Both the position numbers and the translations under genes were made by a program. A DNA stretch of 64,000 bases from positions 127,603,470-127,667,469 of the forward strand of contig CM043962.1 in assembly GCA_014529385.2 (NCBI GenBank). The letters run 5' to 3'. The notes beneath the pieces were generated by a model that was not told where the DNA came from, did no database searches, and saw only the letters and a list, made by a program, of their open reading frames with translations. Positions 45,413 through 55,005 of the stretch are shown in pieces (position 1 is the stretch's first letter; each line of letters starts with the position of its first letter). The stretch is from Adiantum capillus-veneris. Taxonomy: Eukaryota; Streptophyta; Polypodiopsida; Polypodiales; Pteridaceae.

Positions 45413-46022
45413 CTTGCATGGGCATTGTAAGGAATCCTAATTTTTAGGAATTAAGGCTAATGTTGTGTGGGGTTTAGGGGGCAAAGGCATTGAAGAAGGT
45501 AGTTTTGAGTAGGCTTTTCTAGCCTTTTTTTAGACAAATGTAGGATGTGGACCTAAAGGGTTACTTTCTCTCTCTAGCTTTTTTTAAAGTGAAGGAAGCA
45601 TAGGGGTGTGTCCACATCAGCAAAAACGTGGGTCACAAAGAGACAAAATTTGACTTTTTTTAACAAAAAATTCATTTTTACTTGTTTTTTACTTAAAATT
45701 CCCTCCCAACATATATACATATCCAAAAATCATTTTTTGACCCATTTTTTAACCCACAAGCTTAGAAAGTCCATTTTTTCAAAACTCTCTTTTCCCCCAA
45801 AAAGTAATAAAAATTTTGTTCTCTCCTCCTCCTCCATCCTCTCTCTCTCTCCCTCTCCTCTCCCTCCCTGCCCCTACCTTCCTCCTCCTCCCCAATCTCT
45901 CCCTCCCCCCCCTCCCTCCTTCTATCCTCCCATCTTCCTCAACCTCTCTACCCTTCCCCCTCTATCTTTTCATCATTTGCTTCCTCACGCAACAGCTTCC
46001 ATGGTGCTCACGGACATCACAA
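45413..46022. other. Upstream region of the DDE/H3 unit; C/T-rich leader
   Basis: No gene. From about 45820 to 45970 the sequence is almost pure C/T with CCTCC runs, typical of a plant 5' leader before the first exon. No clear TATA box or element terminus was identified. Confidence 0.45.
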
Positions 46023-48433
46023 ATGGTTTTCTTCCACCACCATGTACTCCGCACACCAAAAGCATACATATTCTCTTCCCCACGGCATTTGCACCGAAGA
46101 CCACTAGTGAAGGTGATCATTTGGGTGGATGGCCATTTGTACCCTTACGATCCTAGAAGCCGCTTCCATCCACCGTTTAATAGCTTTTCCACAATTCTTC
46201 AATTTCTTGGGAGGGGAGAAGCAGATTTGTTAGGCTATTGCAAGCGGTTGTGTATGGGTGCAGGTGCTTCTTTGCATATGTGGATGCACGAATGTCAAGC
46301 TCTTCACCTCAAGACGACGGCATTACAAGAGAGTGTTGCCTCTTTGGAGAGGGTAGTTAAAACACTTGAACAACAAATGCAAGAAAAGGAGTCCCACATA
46401 CAGAAGCTTACCAACAACATCACATACTTGAAAGAAATACCCCTTGGTGCAAGGGAACGCAAACGCACGTATTCATCCATTGAAACTCTTGCACATTCGG
46501 GAGGAGCACGCAAACGACGAGTTACAGCCACAAGGTGATTTGGTCTTTACTTGCATGATGCATTCTTACTTCACACTATTTTCTAACATTTATGTTTATT
46601 TGTTGCTAGAAACTTCATCCAGGAGGCATGCGGTGGAACAAGCCAAGATGATCGAGTCACCTTCTTACTAGTTGTCTCAATACCCAGGACGTGATTTCTA
46701 TCTTACAATCACCTGGAGGTAAGCACATTAAGGATGCAGTCACCAAGGACCTTATGCGTAAATTAAGAAATGTGGTTAGTGATGATGACGTTCAACAAGA
46801 TTGTGATGAGGTTGGAATCAGCACCAAAGCCTATCAGGTTATTTTCCAACTCCTAAAGGATGCCCTCAAAGAACATGGCATTGTGGAAAACCTATTTCCC
46901 GTTCCTCACAAGGTCAAGCTCGCAAAGAAGGCCACAAACAAAAATGTGTTCTCCCGCATTGGGACATACCTACACATTGAGGACACAATGCCAACTTCCC
47001 TTTATGCTTCGTGCGCAACAAAGACAAGGGGAAAAGGTAAGAAACAATCCATAAGACCTTCGGAGAAGGGCTTTCCTTACACAATGTGGAACAATATTTT
47101 CGTGGATCTTAGAAGGCTTCAAGAAGCCATGCTTAGATTTTACGAGTTACCTGAAGAAGGTGACACACTTTACTTTTTTCTTTGGTATTATTCTTATCAT
47201 AAACTCTGAAGTTTAAGGTCTTAGCACTATTTATTTTGTAGTGCTTGGCACAAAAGTAGCTTTTGTGCTGAAACTCGATGAGTGTCAAATAGTGAAAGGC
47301 CGAAGGTTAGAGAGGCTAAGTGTCACTCTAACGAACGAGGCCCTTCTGCAAACCAAGCGAAGGGATTCAGTCGAGCCATCTCCCACCCCATCTTTTAGCG
47401 TGCAATCAGAGAAAGACATTTGGTGGTTGGGTGCTATTGAGGTGCCCAAAGAGACCAATGGAGTACTTTCATGGATTTTTGAGAGAACTCCATGGATCAC
47501 AGAAGTAATACACTCCCAAATTGCAGGTCAAAAGTTGGAGATTGAGGATTTTGGTAGTTATGATGTGGAGTGGCACTTAGGTGGGGATTTGAAGACCATA
47601 AAGTGTTTGCTTGGCTGCAAACAAGGGGCTTCTTCTCTCATGCCTTGTCCATTTTTCACTCGAGGGTACAAACCTAATGGAAAAAAATCACATAAGAGCA
47701 TTGCAAAGGCCGGTTCCATGCTTCCATGGCAAGGGCATGGAGAACAAGGGTTAGATTGTCGTGATTTCGGAGATGAAGGTAGAGAATGGAAAGCGTCTAT
47801 TGTGAGATGTCCCTTGCTCAATGCCCTAGACCGTGATCAAAAGGACCACTCTTGGAATCCAATCTTTCAATTTCCTCGATCGAATGTACATTTTTGTACA
47901 TTACACGCATTCATGCGCATTTTTTATAGGCTATTGAAGGTCCACATTGACTATGCTTTCACAATAAAACCGTTGGAAAAGTCCCAAGAAGCGATCGAAA
48001 GAGTGGAGGTACTCTTGAATTCCATTGGCTATCACACGGTGGAAATGTGTCTATCGTTACTGCAAAGAACACAGGGGAGGCCCATGAAATTGCTCAACAA
48101 GTGTCAATGAGTGGACAAAAAGCTAGACACTTTTTGAAGAAAGTTTCCCAAGGAAAGCCAAGTCGATATGATGCTCAAATCAGCTCCAACCAGCAGGCAG
48201 GTAACCTTTGGGAGCTTTGGAAGGAGTTATGCAAAGCTACTACCAACAATGATTCAAATGGCGAGCTTGCAAACAAGCGCAAGCATGTTTGGGCACATTT
48301 TGATAAATTGGTCAAGCTTATGGGCCTTAACAGCACAACAGAAGAACAACGCCAATCATTTCAAGAAGCCTTGGCGGATTCTACCAAGGTCTTCACCCTT
48401 TCTTGGGGTGAAAATAACATCACACATTACATG
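46023..48433 (+). pseudogene. Large DDE-transposase-like gene, exons 1-3
   Basis: Exon 1 (start uncertain, about 46023-46534) ends in a coiled coil ('ALQESVASLERVVKTLEQQM') and a basic patch. The GT-AG introns are 46535-46609 and 47160-47241. Exon 2 carries 'DVISILQSPGGKHIKDAVTK' and 'AYQVIFQLLKDALKEHGI'. Exon 3 has 'AFVLKLDECQIVKGR' (candidate first Asp), 'VEWHLGGDLKTIKCLLGCK' (candidate second Asp) followed by 'SSLMPCPFF', then 'VHFCTLHAFMRIFYRLLKVH' and a long helical region. Asp, G-G-D-x-K, Cys-containing loop, C-T-L-H-A helix and a late Glu (exon 4) fit an RNase H-fold transposase with a helical insertion, as in RAG1/Transib- or CMC-type enzymes. The exact superfamily is not assigned. 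One-base shifts occur at about 46670 and 48035. Confidence 0.6.
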
Positions 48434-48539
48434 GTAAGTCATTTTACATGGTGTATTCATTACAAGGGATTGTTTTTATTTAATAATGTGGGTCCTTTAC
48501 TCATGTGAACAACATATTTTGTTTCTGCATGGTGCATTT
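48434..48539 (+). other. Intron 3 of the DDE-like gene, 5' part (copia insertion site)
   Basis: A consensus donor GTAAGT at 48434 opens the intron. The copia element is inserted 106 bp further on, and the acceptor lies at 54508-54509 on the far side. Confidence 0.6.
48535..48539 (+). repeat. Target-site duplication of the copia element, left copy
   Basis: CATTT, repeated at 54493-54497. Confidence 0.9.
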
Positions 48540-49173
48540 TGTTAAGTATGGAGCCTGATTTACCCTTGTAACTTTCTGTGGTAAAAGCGCACATTTGTAA
48601 GGCCCCCATTATGAGGAGAAGCCATCATGCGTGAAGGAAAATCACTCACCGGAAACGAAAATTTTCACGGACAAGAATCAGGGGCAACTTTAGAGGCCTC
48701 GGGGGCAGAGGCCCCCGAGACTTTTTTTCTCGCCGGAATATTATGGTCGGACGGCGGCCGGAAAGTGGTCGGAAAACAACCAGTCGGTTGGCCGGTGGCC
48801 GATGGTCGGAAGTCAATGGCCGGTGGTCGGTGGCCAAATTCAAAAGCGGACTAGTCTTCTCAAAGGCGGCCACACATGGGCAGATTGGAGGGTCCGATTT
48901 GGACTTATTCGCACAAGGGCGGCTACACATGGCTGCCTCTCATAAGAGAGGGTAGCCCTTTTGGCCTATAAAAGGAGGCCATTTCTACACACATTTCATA
49001 GTGTGAAGTTGATGCAACAAGGTGAGTGTGAGGTGGTGAGAGTGAAGCAAGGCGGGAGCTCTATCAAGGGTTTAATCCCTTTGTAAACTACTTCTTCTTT
49101 TGAAGTGCTAAAGCCATTGAGTGGCTACTTTCCCGTGGACGTAGCCCACATTGGGTGAACCACGTATATCGTG

Positions 49174-49210
<37 letters not shown>

Positions 49211-49295
49211 CTATAATCTCTTGTGTGTGAAATCTATCTCTCTCCATTAAGTAATCTACTCAAAAATCTATTTAGCTACGTCTTATTTCCTAACA
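48540..49295 (+). repeat. Copia 5' LTR
   Basis: It starts TGTTAAG and ends CCTAACA. A TATA box CCTATAAAAGGAGG lies at about 48964-48977, and a (CT)n tract at 49178-49207. Confidence 0.95.
48963..48974 (+). promoter_or_regulatory. TATA box in the copia LTR
   Basis: GCCTATAAAAGG, conserved in both LTRs (the other copy is at about 54105-54116), about 65 bp before the GTGTGAAGTTGATGCAAC segment expected to be near the RNA start. Confidence 0.75.
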
Positions 49296-49297
49296 AC

Positions 49298-49312
49298 TGG
49301 TATCGGAGCAAG
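49298..49312 (+). other. Copia primer-binding site
   Basis: TGGTATCGGAGCAAG, an initiator-Met-tRNA-type site with one change, two bases after the LTR end. Confidence 0.9.
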
Positions 49313-49368
49313 GTTTGCTCGTAGCTAAATTATCTCAAGGAAAGGATTCCTTGAATTGAGTGGGAGCT

Positions 49369-50260
49369 ATGGCGGAGGAAGGGAAGCTCAAGATTGAGAA
49401 GTTCAACGGCAAAAACTACCAACATTGGAAGATCCAGATTGAATACTATCTCTACCAGAAGGACCTCTATTTGCCTCTAGGCGGTCTTGCGAAGAAGCCC
49501 GCAACAATGGCAGATGAAGCATGGATTGTCCTTGATCGAAAGGCACTAGGAACAATCCGGTTAAGCTTGGTATCAACGGTGGCCTTCAATGTTTTGGAGA
49601 TGAAGACCACGAAGGACTTGATGAAGTCACTTGAGGACTTCTACGAGAAACCATCGGCATCCAATAAGGTATTTCTTATGAAGCGCTTGTTCAATCTAAA
49701 GATGGCAGAGAATGGTTCAGTTGCAGAACACCTAAATGATTTTAACACAAACATAAGTCAACTTCGATCAGTGAAAATCAATTTCGATGACGAAGTGCGA
49801 GCTCTCCTTATGCTATCATCTCTACCGGATAGTTGGGACAGCCTTGTGATGGCTGTAAGTAATTCTATCTCTGGTACAAATACTCTTAAGTTTGATGATG
49901 TTGTGGGTGTTCTCCTAAGAAAGGAAATGCGAAGGAGAAGCACAGGAGAATCATCAAGTGCTGCACTATCAGTGGAAACAAGAGGAAGGCCTAAGGAGAG
50001 GTTCAAAAACCAAAAGGGTCGTGATCTCTCAAGGCGGAGCAAGTCACGCACAAAGTTAGTTCTTGAATGTTGGAACTACGGCAAGAAGGGCCACGTCAAG
50101 AAGGATTGCTGGTCCAAGAAGAAGAAGGAGACAAAGTCTCAAGACAACAAGCCAACATCGGAGGCCAATGTGACAGGTAAAGTAGAGCAAGATGCTCTAA
50201 TTCTCTCATTAGACAATGTGTCTAATTCCTGGATATATAGTAGATTTCGGGGCTTCATTC
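49369..50260 (+). CDS. Copia Gag
   Basis: The ATG at 49369 follows the primer site by 57 bp. The product has the copia gag core ('FNGKNYQHWKIQIEYYLYQK', 'LYLPLGGLAKKPATMADEAW', 'FNLKMAENGSVAEHLNDFNT'), a basic region, and a zinc-knuckle 'CWNYGKKGHVKKDC' in which the second Cys of C-x2-C-x4-H-x4-C is Tyr. The frame continues to the start of the protease, where an extra TATA in TGGATATATAGTAGAT (about 50232-50247) shifts it. It forms the particle that packages element RNA. Confidence 0.9.
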
Positions 50261-51118
50261 CATATGACACCACACAAGCAACATTTCCAAGACTACACCA
50301 AAGGTAATTTTGGGTATGTATACTTGGGAGATGATGAAGCTTGTGAGATTTTCGGCAAAGGTACAGTTTCTGTCAAAACTGCTAACGGAAATGAATGGAA
50401 GCTTAAAGATGTTAGGCATGTTCCTTCTCTTCGCAAAAATTTGATCTCTACAGGACAATTGGACGATGAAGGTCACAACATTGCATTCGGAAACAAACGG
50501 TGGAAGATCTCAAAGGGATCTTTGGTGGTTGCCAAGGGAGAAAAAGTCGGTACATTTTACTTATGTACTGTTAGCATTCAACCTTCAGCTTGTGCAGCAA
50601 CTACAGAAGTTGACAGTGCGGTGTGGCACTACCGACTTGGGCATATGAGTGCCAAAGGAATGCAAATCCTTCAAACAAAGAAGCTTCTACCAGGTTTGAA
50701 AGAAGTGGACTTAGAGTTCTGTGAAGATTGTGTTTATGGTAAACAAAAGAGGGTAAAATTTCAAAAATCAACAAATGAAAGAAAAAATAAAAAACTTGAG
50801 TTGGTTCATTCTGATGTTTGGGGTCCTGCAAGTACACCATCACTTGGTGGCTCATTGTACTATGTAACATTCATAGACGATGCGACTAGAAAAACATGGA
50901 TTTATGTCATGAAGAATAAATCCGATGTATTTTCCATATTTCAAAGGTGGAAAGCCTTTGTGGAGAATGAAACAGGTACCAAGGTTAAATGCCTCAGATC
51001 CGACAATGGAGGTGAATATTGCAGCCAAGCTTTTGAAATCTTTTGTGCTAGTAATGGCATTCGGAGGCAAAGGACAACCCCAAGGACACCTCAACAAAAT
51101 GGGATTTTGGAAGGATGA
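50216..51118 (+). pseudogene. Copia protease and integrase N-terminal half
   Basis: The protease starts 'IVDFGASFHMTPHKQHF', so the catalytic D-S-G has become D-F-G. Integrase follows with 'VWHYRLGHMSAKGMQIL' and 'CEDCVYGKQKRVKF' (HHCC zinc finger), 'LVHSDVWGPASTPSLGG' (first Asp), 'CLRSDNGGEYCSQAF' (second Asp) and 'RTTPRTPQQNGILE' (Glu). The frame differs from gag by the 4 bp expansion and returns at about 51110 by loss of one A in GAAGG. So two compensating frameshifts bracket this piece. Confidence 0.92.
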
Positions 51119-51634
51119 ACAGGACAATCATGGAGCGAGCACGAAGCATGTGGCTACATGCAGGCCTATTGCTTGAGCTTTGGGCGGAAGCTGTAAGTAC
51201 GTCTGTGTACTTAATCAAGCGGTCACCCTCAACGGCATTGGATGGGGGAGTTCCAGAAGAGGCATGGACAGGTAAACCGGTGAATTATGCATTTCTCAAA
51301 GTGTTTGGGTGTGAGGCTTTCATGCACATAGATAGAAGCCTAAGATCAAAGCTAGATGCAAAGTCCAAAAAGTGTTTCTTCATTGGCTATGGAGAAGGTG
51401 ACTTTGGGTATCGCCTATGGAATCCTGAAGATGGTAAAATCTTAAGGAGTATGGATGTAATTTTTAACGAACAAAATATGTACAAAGATTACTTAGAAAG
51501 AAAACAAACAAAAGAAACAGGTGATGAGTACATGGAGCTTGAGGATGGTGAAGACTCAAGGACTGCAAACGGTGACAATGTGCAACAACGTCAACCAAAT
51601 GAGGAGCCTCAACCTATTCCCCGAAGATCTACAA
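51115..51634 (+). pseudogene. Copia integrase C-terminal half
   Basis: It continues 'MNRTIMERARSMWLHAGL', 'FWAEAVSTSVYLI'-like, 'VFGCEAFMHIDRSLRSKLD', 'KKCFFIGYGEGDFGYRLWNP', and a hydrophilic tail ending at 'PIPRRST', where the solo-LTR insert begins. Confidence 0.9.
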
Positions 51635-51956
51635 TATAAAAAATGAGGATGCAAGAGAGCTACACAAGACAAGCACAAAGCACACAGAGATGGAAAGCTT
51701 CTTCTTCTTCTTTACAGAAAAGAGAGTACAAAATGACTAAGTGCTAAAGCTGAAAAGTAGCACATATGTACATGCGGTCACTAAATGTGAACACGCTAGA
51801 AGCGTACTAGGCTGGCACTATAAGTGTAGTCTAGCTGTAGAATCACTGGCAGAGATCCTCCGTGTCGGTCACCTAACGCGCCAGTGAGTAAATGCCGTAA
51901 GCGGCCAAGACCCGTAGTGGATGCCAGCTCAAGGTGTAGAGCTCAACATCTCAACA
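51635..51956 (-). mobile_element. 322 bp solo-LTR-like insertion in copia pol
   Basis: The insert is flanked by the exact pentamer TACAA (51630-51634 and 51957-51961). Removing it with one copy restores the local copia reading frame (PRRST joined to SRPPERF-like codons). On the minus strand it begins TGTTGAGATG and ends TTTTTTATA, has a TTC-rich pyrimidine stretch, and encodes nothing. The size, 5 bp duplication and TG start fit a solo LTR; a short non-autonomous element is the alternative. Confidence 0.75.
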
Positions 51957-53580
51957 TACAAGAGCAAGTAGACCTCCAGAAAGGTTTGTTCCTTCCTTCA
52001 ACCATCTCTTGATCTCAGATTCTGGAGAGCCGGAATCATACGAAGAAGCTATGCAACATGAATCCAAAGAAGAATGGACGAAGAGCATGCAAGTGGAGAT
52101 GGACTCACTACATCGCAACCAAACATGGGAGTTGGTTGAGTTGCCTAAAGGTAAGCGGGCACTTCAAAACAAATGGGTGTACAAGCTGAAGGAAGAAGAA
52201 GGTGGGAAGAAAAGGTACAAGTCTAGGCTTGTGGTAAAAGGGTTTTCTCAAAAGAAAGGTATTGACTTCAATGAAATATTTTCTTCTATTGTAAAAATGA
52301 ACTCAATTAGGCTTGTCTTAAGCCTTGTGGCTGCTCATGATTTAAATCTTGAGCAAATGGATGTAAATACGGCATTCCCTCATGGTGACTTAGAGGAGGA
52401 AATCTACATGCTTCAACCAAAGGGGTATGAAGTAAAAGGTAAGGAGAAAATGGTTTGCAGATTAAAGAAGAGCTTGTATGGTTTAAAGCAAGAATCAATA
52501 CAATGGTACTTGAAGTTTGATCGATGGATGTTGGATCATGGATTCACAAGATGCAACTCGGATCACTGCGTCTACACGAAGAATTTGGGAGATGGGAAGT
52601 TCATCATCCTAATGTTGTATGTTGATGACATGCTGATTGCAAGTGCTAGCATGCAAGACATCAAAGACCTAAAAGAGGAGCTGTCTAAATCTTTTTCAAT
52701 GAAAGATTTAGGTGCTACAAAGAGGATACTTGGTATGAAAATATCAAGGGACAGGACGAAGAAGACAATAAAGCTATCTCAAGAAGATTACATCAAGAAG
52801 GTACTAGAAAGGTTTGCAATTCAAAATGCAAAACCAGTTTCTACACCTTTGGCTGGTCATTTTAAACTAACGAAGGATATGTGTCCAAAGACACAAGAGG
52901 AGCTAGCCTATATGTCTAAAGTTCCATATGCTGCAGCGGTAGGTTCTCTAATGTATGCTATGGTCTGGACAAGGCCAGACATTGCACATGCAATGGGAGT
53001 TATGAGTAGGTTCATGGACACCCTAGGTAAAGAGCATTGGCAAGCTGTGAAGTGGATACTTAGGTATCTAAAAGGGACAACAACAAATGCTTTGTATTTT
53101 GGAGGAACTGATATTTTTCTAGAAGGGTATGCTGATGTAGATATGGCAGGTGACAAAGATACTTGAAGGAGCACTACTGGCTATGTGTTCATGGTTGAAG
53201 GCACAGCAGTAAGCTGGGCTTCAAAGCTGCAGAAAGTGGTTTCGCTTTCTACCACGGAAGCAGAGTATGTAGCAATGACGGAGGCAAGCAAAGAAATTAT
53301 GTGGCTTCACAGATTCTTAAAAGAGCTTGGATTCAAACAAGACAATTGTGTCTTGTACAGTGATAGCCAAAGCGCTATCCATCTTGCGAAGAACTCAGCC
53401 TTTCATTCAAGGACAAACCACATTGAGGTGAGATATCACTTCATACGCACTCTTTTGGAAGAGGGACAACTAAAGCTAGGAAAAGTGCATACAAGTGAAA
53501 ATCCTGCCGACATGTTTACAAAGGTGGTCAACAAGGAGAAGTTGAGCTTTTGCTCATCTTCAATCGTCATTCAAGGATAA
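51957..53580 (+). pseudogene. Copia reverse transcriptase and RNase H
   Basis: The RT has 'SYEEAMQHESKEEWTKSMQ', 'ALQNKWVYKLKEEEGGKKRY', 'LEQMDVNTAFPHGDLEEEIY', the intact catalytic box 'LYVDDMLIAS' (52617-52646), and 'GSLMYAMVWTRPDIAHAMGV'. RNase H has 'STTGYVFMVEGTAVSWASK', 'STTEAEYVAMTEASKEIMWL' and 'YSDSQSAIHLAKNSAFHSRT'. A single nonsense codon TGA (53164-53166) in the RNase H domain looks like a C-to-T change. Otherwise the domain is intact and ends at a stop at 53578-53580. Confidence 0.93.
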
Positions 53581-53630
53581 GAAGCCAGAATGGAAAGTAG
53601 TCACAGGTTTGGTTTGGAGATCAGTCTCCA

Positions 53631-53640
53631 AGTGGGAGAT
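53631..53640 (+). other. Copia polypurine tract
   Basis: AGTGGGAGAT abuts the right LTR, as is usual in plant copia elements. Confidence 0.85.
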
Positions 53641-54314
53641 TGTTAAGTATGGAGCCTGATTTACCCTTGTAATTTTTTGTGGTAAAAGCGCACATTTGCA
53701 AGGCCCCCATTATGAGGAGAAGCCATCGTGCGTGAAGGAAAATCACTCACCGGAAACCAAAGTTTTCACGGACAATAATCAGGGGCAACTTTAGAGGCCT
53801 CGGGGGTGGAGGCCCCCGAGACTTTTTTTTCGCCGGAATATTATGGCCGGACAACGGCCGGAAAGTGGTCGGAAAACAACCATTCGGTTGGCTGGTGGCC
53901 GGTAGTCAATGGCCGGTGGCCGGTGGTCGGAAGTCAATGGCCGGTGGCCGGTGGCCGAATTCAATGTCCGGTGGCCGAATTCAAAAGCGGACTTGTCTTC
54001 TCAAAGGTGGCCACACATGGGTAGATTGGAGGGTCCGATTTGGACTTATTCACACAAGGGCGGCTACACATGGCTGCCTCTCATAAGAGTGGGCAGCCCT
54101 TTTGGCCTATAAAAGGAGGCCATTTCTACACACATTTCATAGTGTGAAGTTGATGCAACAAGGTGAGTGTGAGGTGGTGAGAGTGAAGCAAGGCGGGAGC
54201 TCTATCAAGGGTTTAATCCCTTTGTAAACTACTTCTTCTTTTGAAGTGCTAAAGCCATTGAGTGGCTGCTTTCCCGTGGACGTAGCCCACATTGGGTGAA
54301 CCACGTATATCGTG

Positions 54315-54407
<93 letters not shown>

Positions 54408-54492
54408 CTATAATCTCTTGTGTGTGAAATCTATCTCTCTCCATTAAGTAATCTACTCAAAAATCTATTTAGCTACATCTTATTTCCTAACA
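53641..54492 (+). repeat. Copia 3' LTR
   Basis: Partner of 48540-49295. It has an expanded (CT)n tract at 54319-54404 (about 86 bp against 30 bp) and extra GGCCGGTGG-type repeats near 53890-53990. Confidence 0.95.
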
Positions 54493-54509
54493 CATTTTTT
54501 ATGCACAAG

Positions 54510-54809
54510 TATGGATTGCTTGAAATTTTTAGCACTCAAGGCATGGAGAAGTCCCATTATTGAGCAAGGGGAGTGTACTTCAAAAATACTCGACATGGTG
54601 GTGGAATGGTGCAATCCAATTATTTGGAGGAGATGTTCAATTGGTTTTTTCGCACAACATTTGCTCATAAGCTCACAATGGAGCGTGCGCGACAATCCAA
54701 TATTTCTATTGAAGTGCGGAAATGGAGTCGTCAAGAGCATAGCAACAAGTGGAAAATATCGCAAGGTCCCACCAAGCATGCTGCATGGCGGCAATGCAGA
54801 GTGCGATAA
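54510..54809 (+). pseudogene. DDE-transposase-like gene, exon 4 (C-terminus, candidate catalytic Glu)
   Basis: After an acceptor ...CACAAG at 54509 the exon reads 'YGLLEIFSTQGMEKSHY', a stop (54573), 'ARGVYFKNTRHGGGM', 'SNYLEEMFNWFFRTTFAHKL', and then a basic tail to the stop at 54807-54809. A G-x-E-K/H-x-N/Y block after a long helical insertion is where RAG1-like and related DDE enzymes place the catalytic Glu. The exon joins exons 1-3 once the copia element is removed from the intron. Confidence 0.6.
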
Positions 54810-54916
54810 GGATCAAAGTGGATACTGCGCGAGTCACTAAACATGAACGCACGGTCTAACTCTTAGCGACATGTTTATTTAAAAAATAATACTTTTTAAA
54901 AAAAATTTAGTGTGAA

Positions 54917-54950
54917 CAGGGCCCTTTTTAAATGGGCCCTTATAAATATT
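54917..54950 (+). promoter_or_regulatory. Promoter of the H3-like gene: TATA box and TGGGCCC element
   Basis: TATAAATATT (54941-54950) lies 56 bp before the ATG. Directly upstream, CAGGGCCC...TGGGCCCT forms a short inverted repeat. TGGGCCC resembles the 'site II' motif found in promoters of plant cell-cycle genes; that functional reading is inference. Confidence 0.5.
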
Positions 54951-55005
54951 GCATGCTCTCATAAACCACTCATTTCTTAAGAACAGGTGAGCTCCTACCA
55001 ACGAA

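Larger units (their letters stand above)
48540..54492 (+). mobile_element. Near-complete Ty1/copia LTR retrotransposon
   Basis: LTRs 48540-49295 (756 bp) and 53641-54492 (852 bp) both start TGTTAAGTATGG and end TTTCCTAACA. The 5 bp duplication CATTT flanks the element. The initiator-Met-type primer site follows the left LTR, and a purine tract precedes the right one. The internal order gag-protease-integrase-RT-RNase H is that of copia. The LTR length difference comes from expansion of a (CT)n tract and of GGCCGGTGG-type repeats. The few coding lesions and high LTR identity indicate a fairly recent insertion. Confidence 0.95.

Noticed and set aside
48627-48955. Open frames with repeated GRRP/VGRW words in the copia LTR
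   Set aside because: They come from the GGCCGGTGG-type minisatellite in the LTR and occur again in the other LTR; there is no coding evidence.
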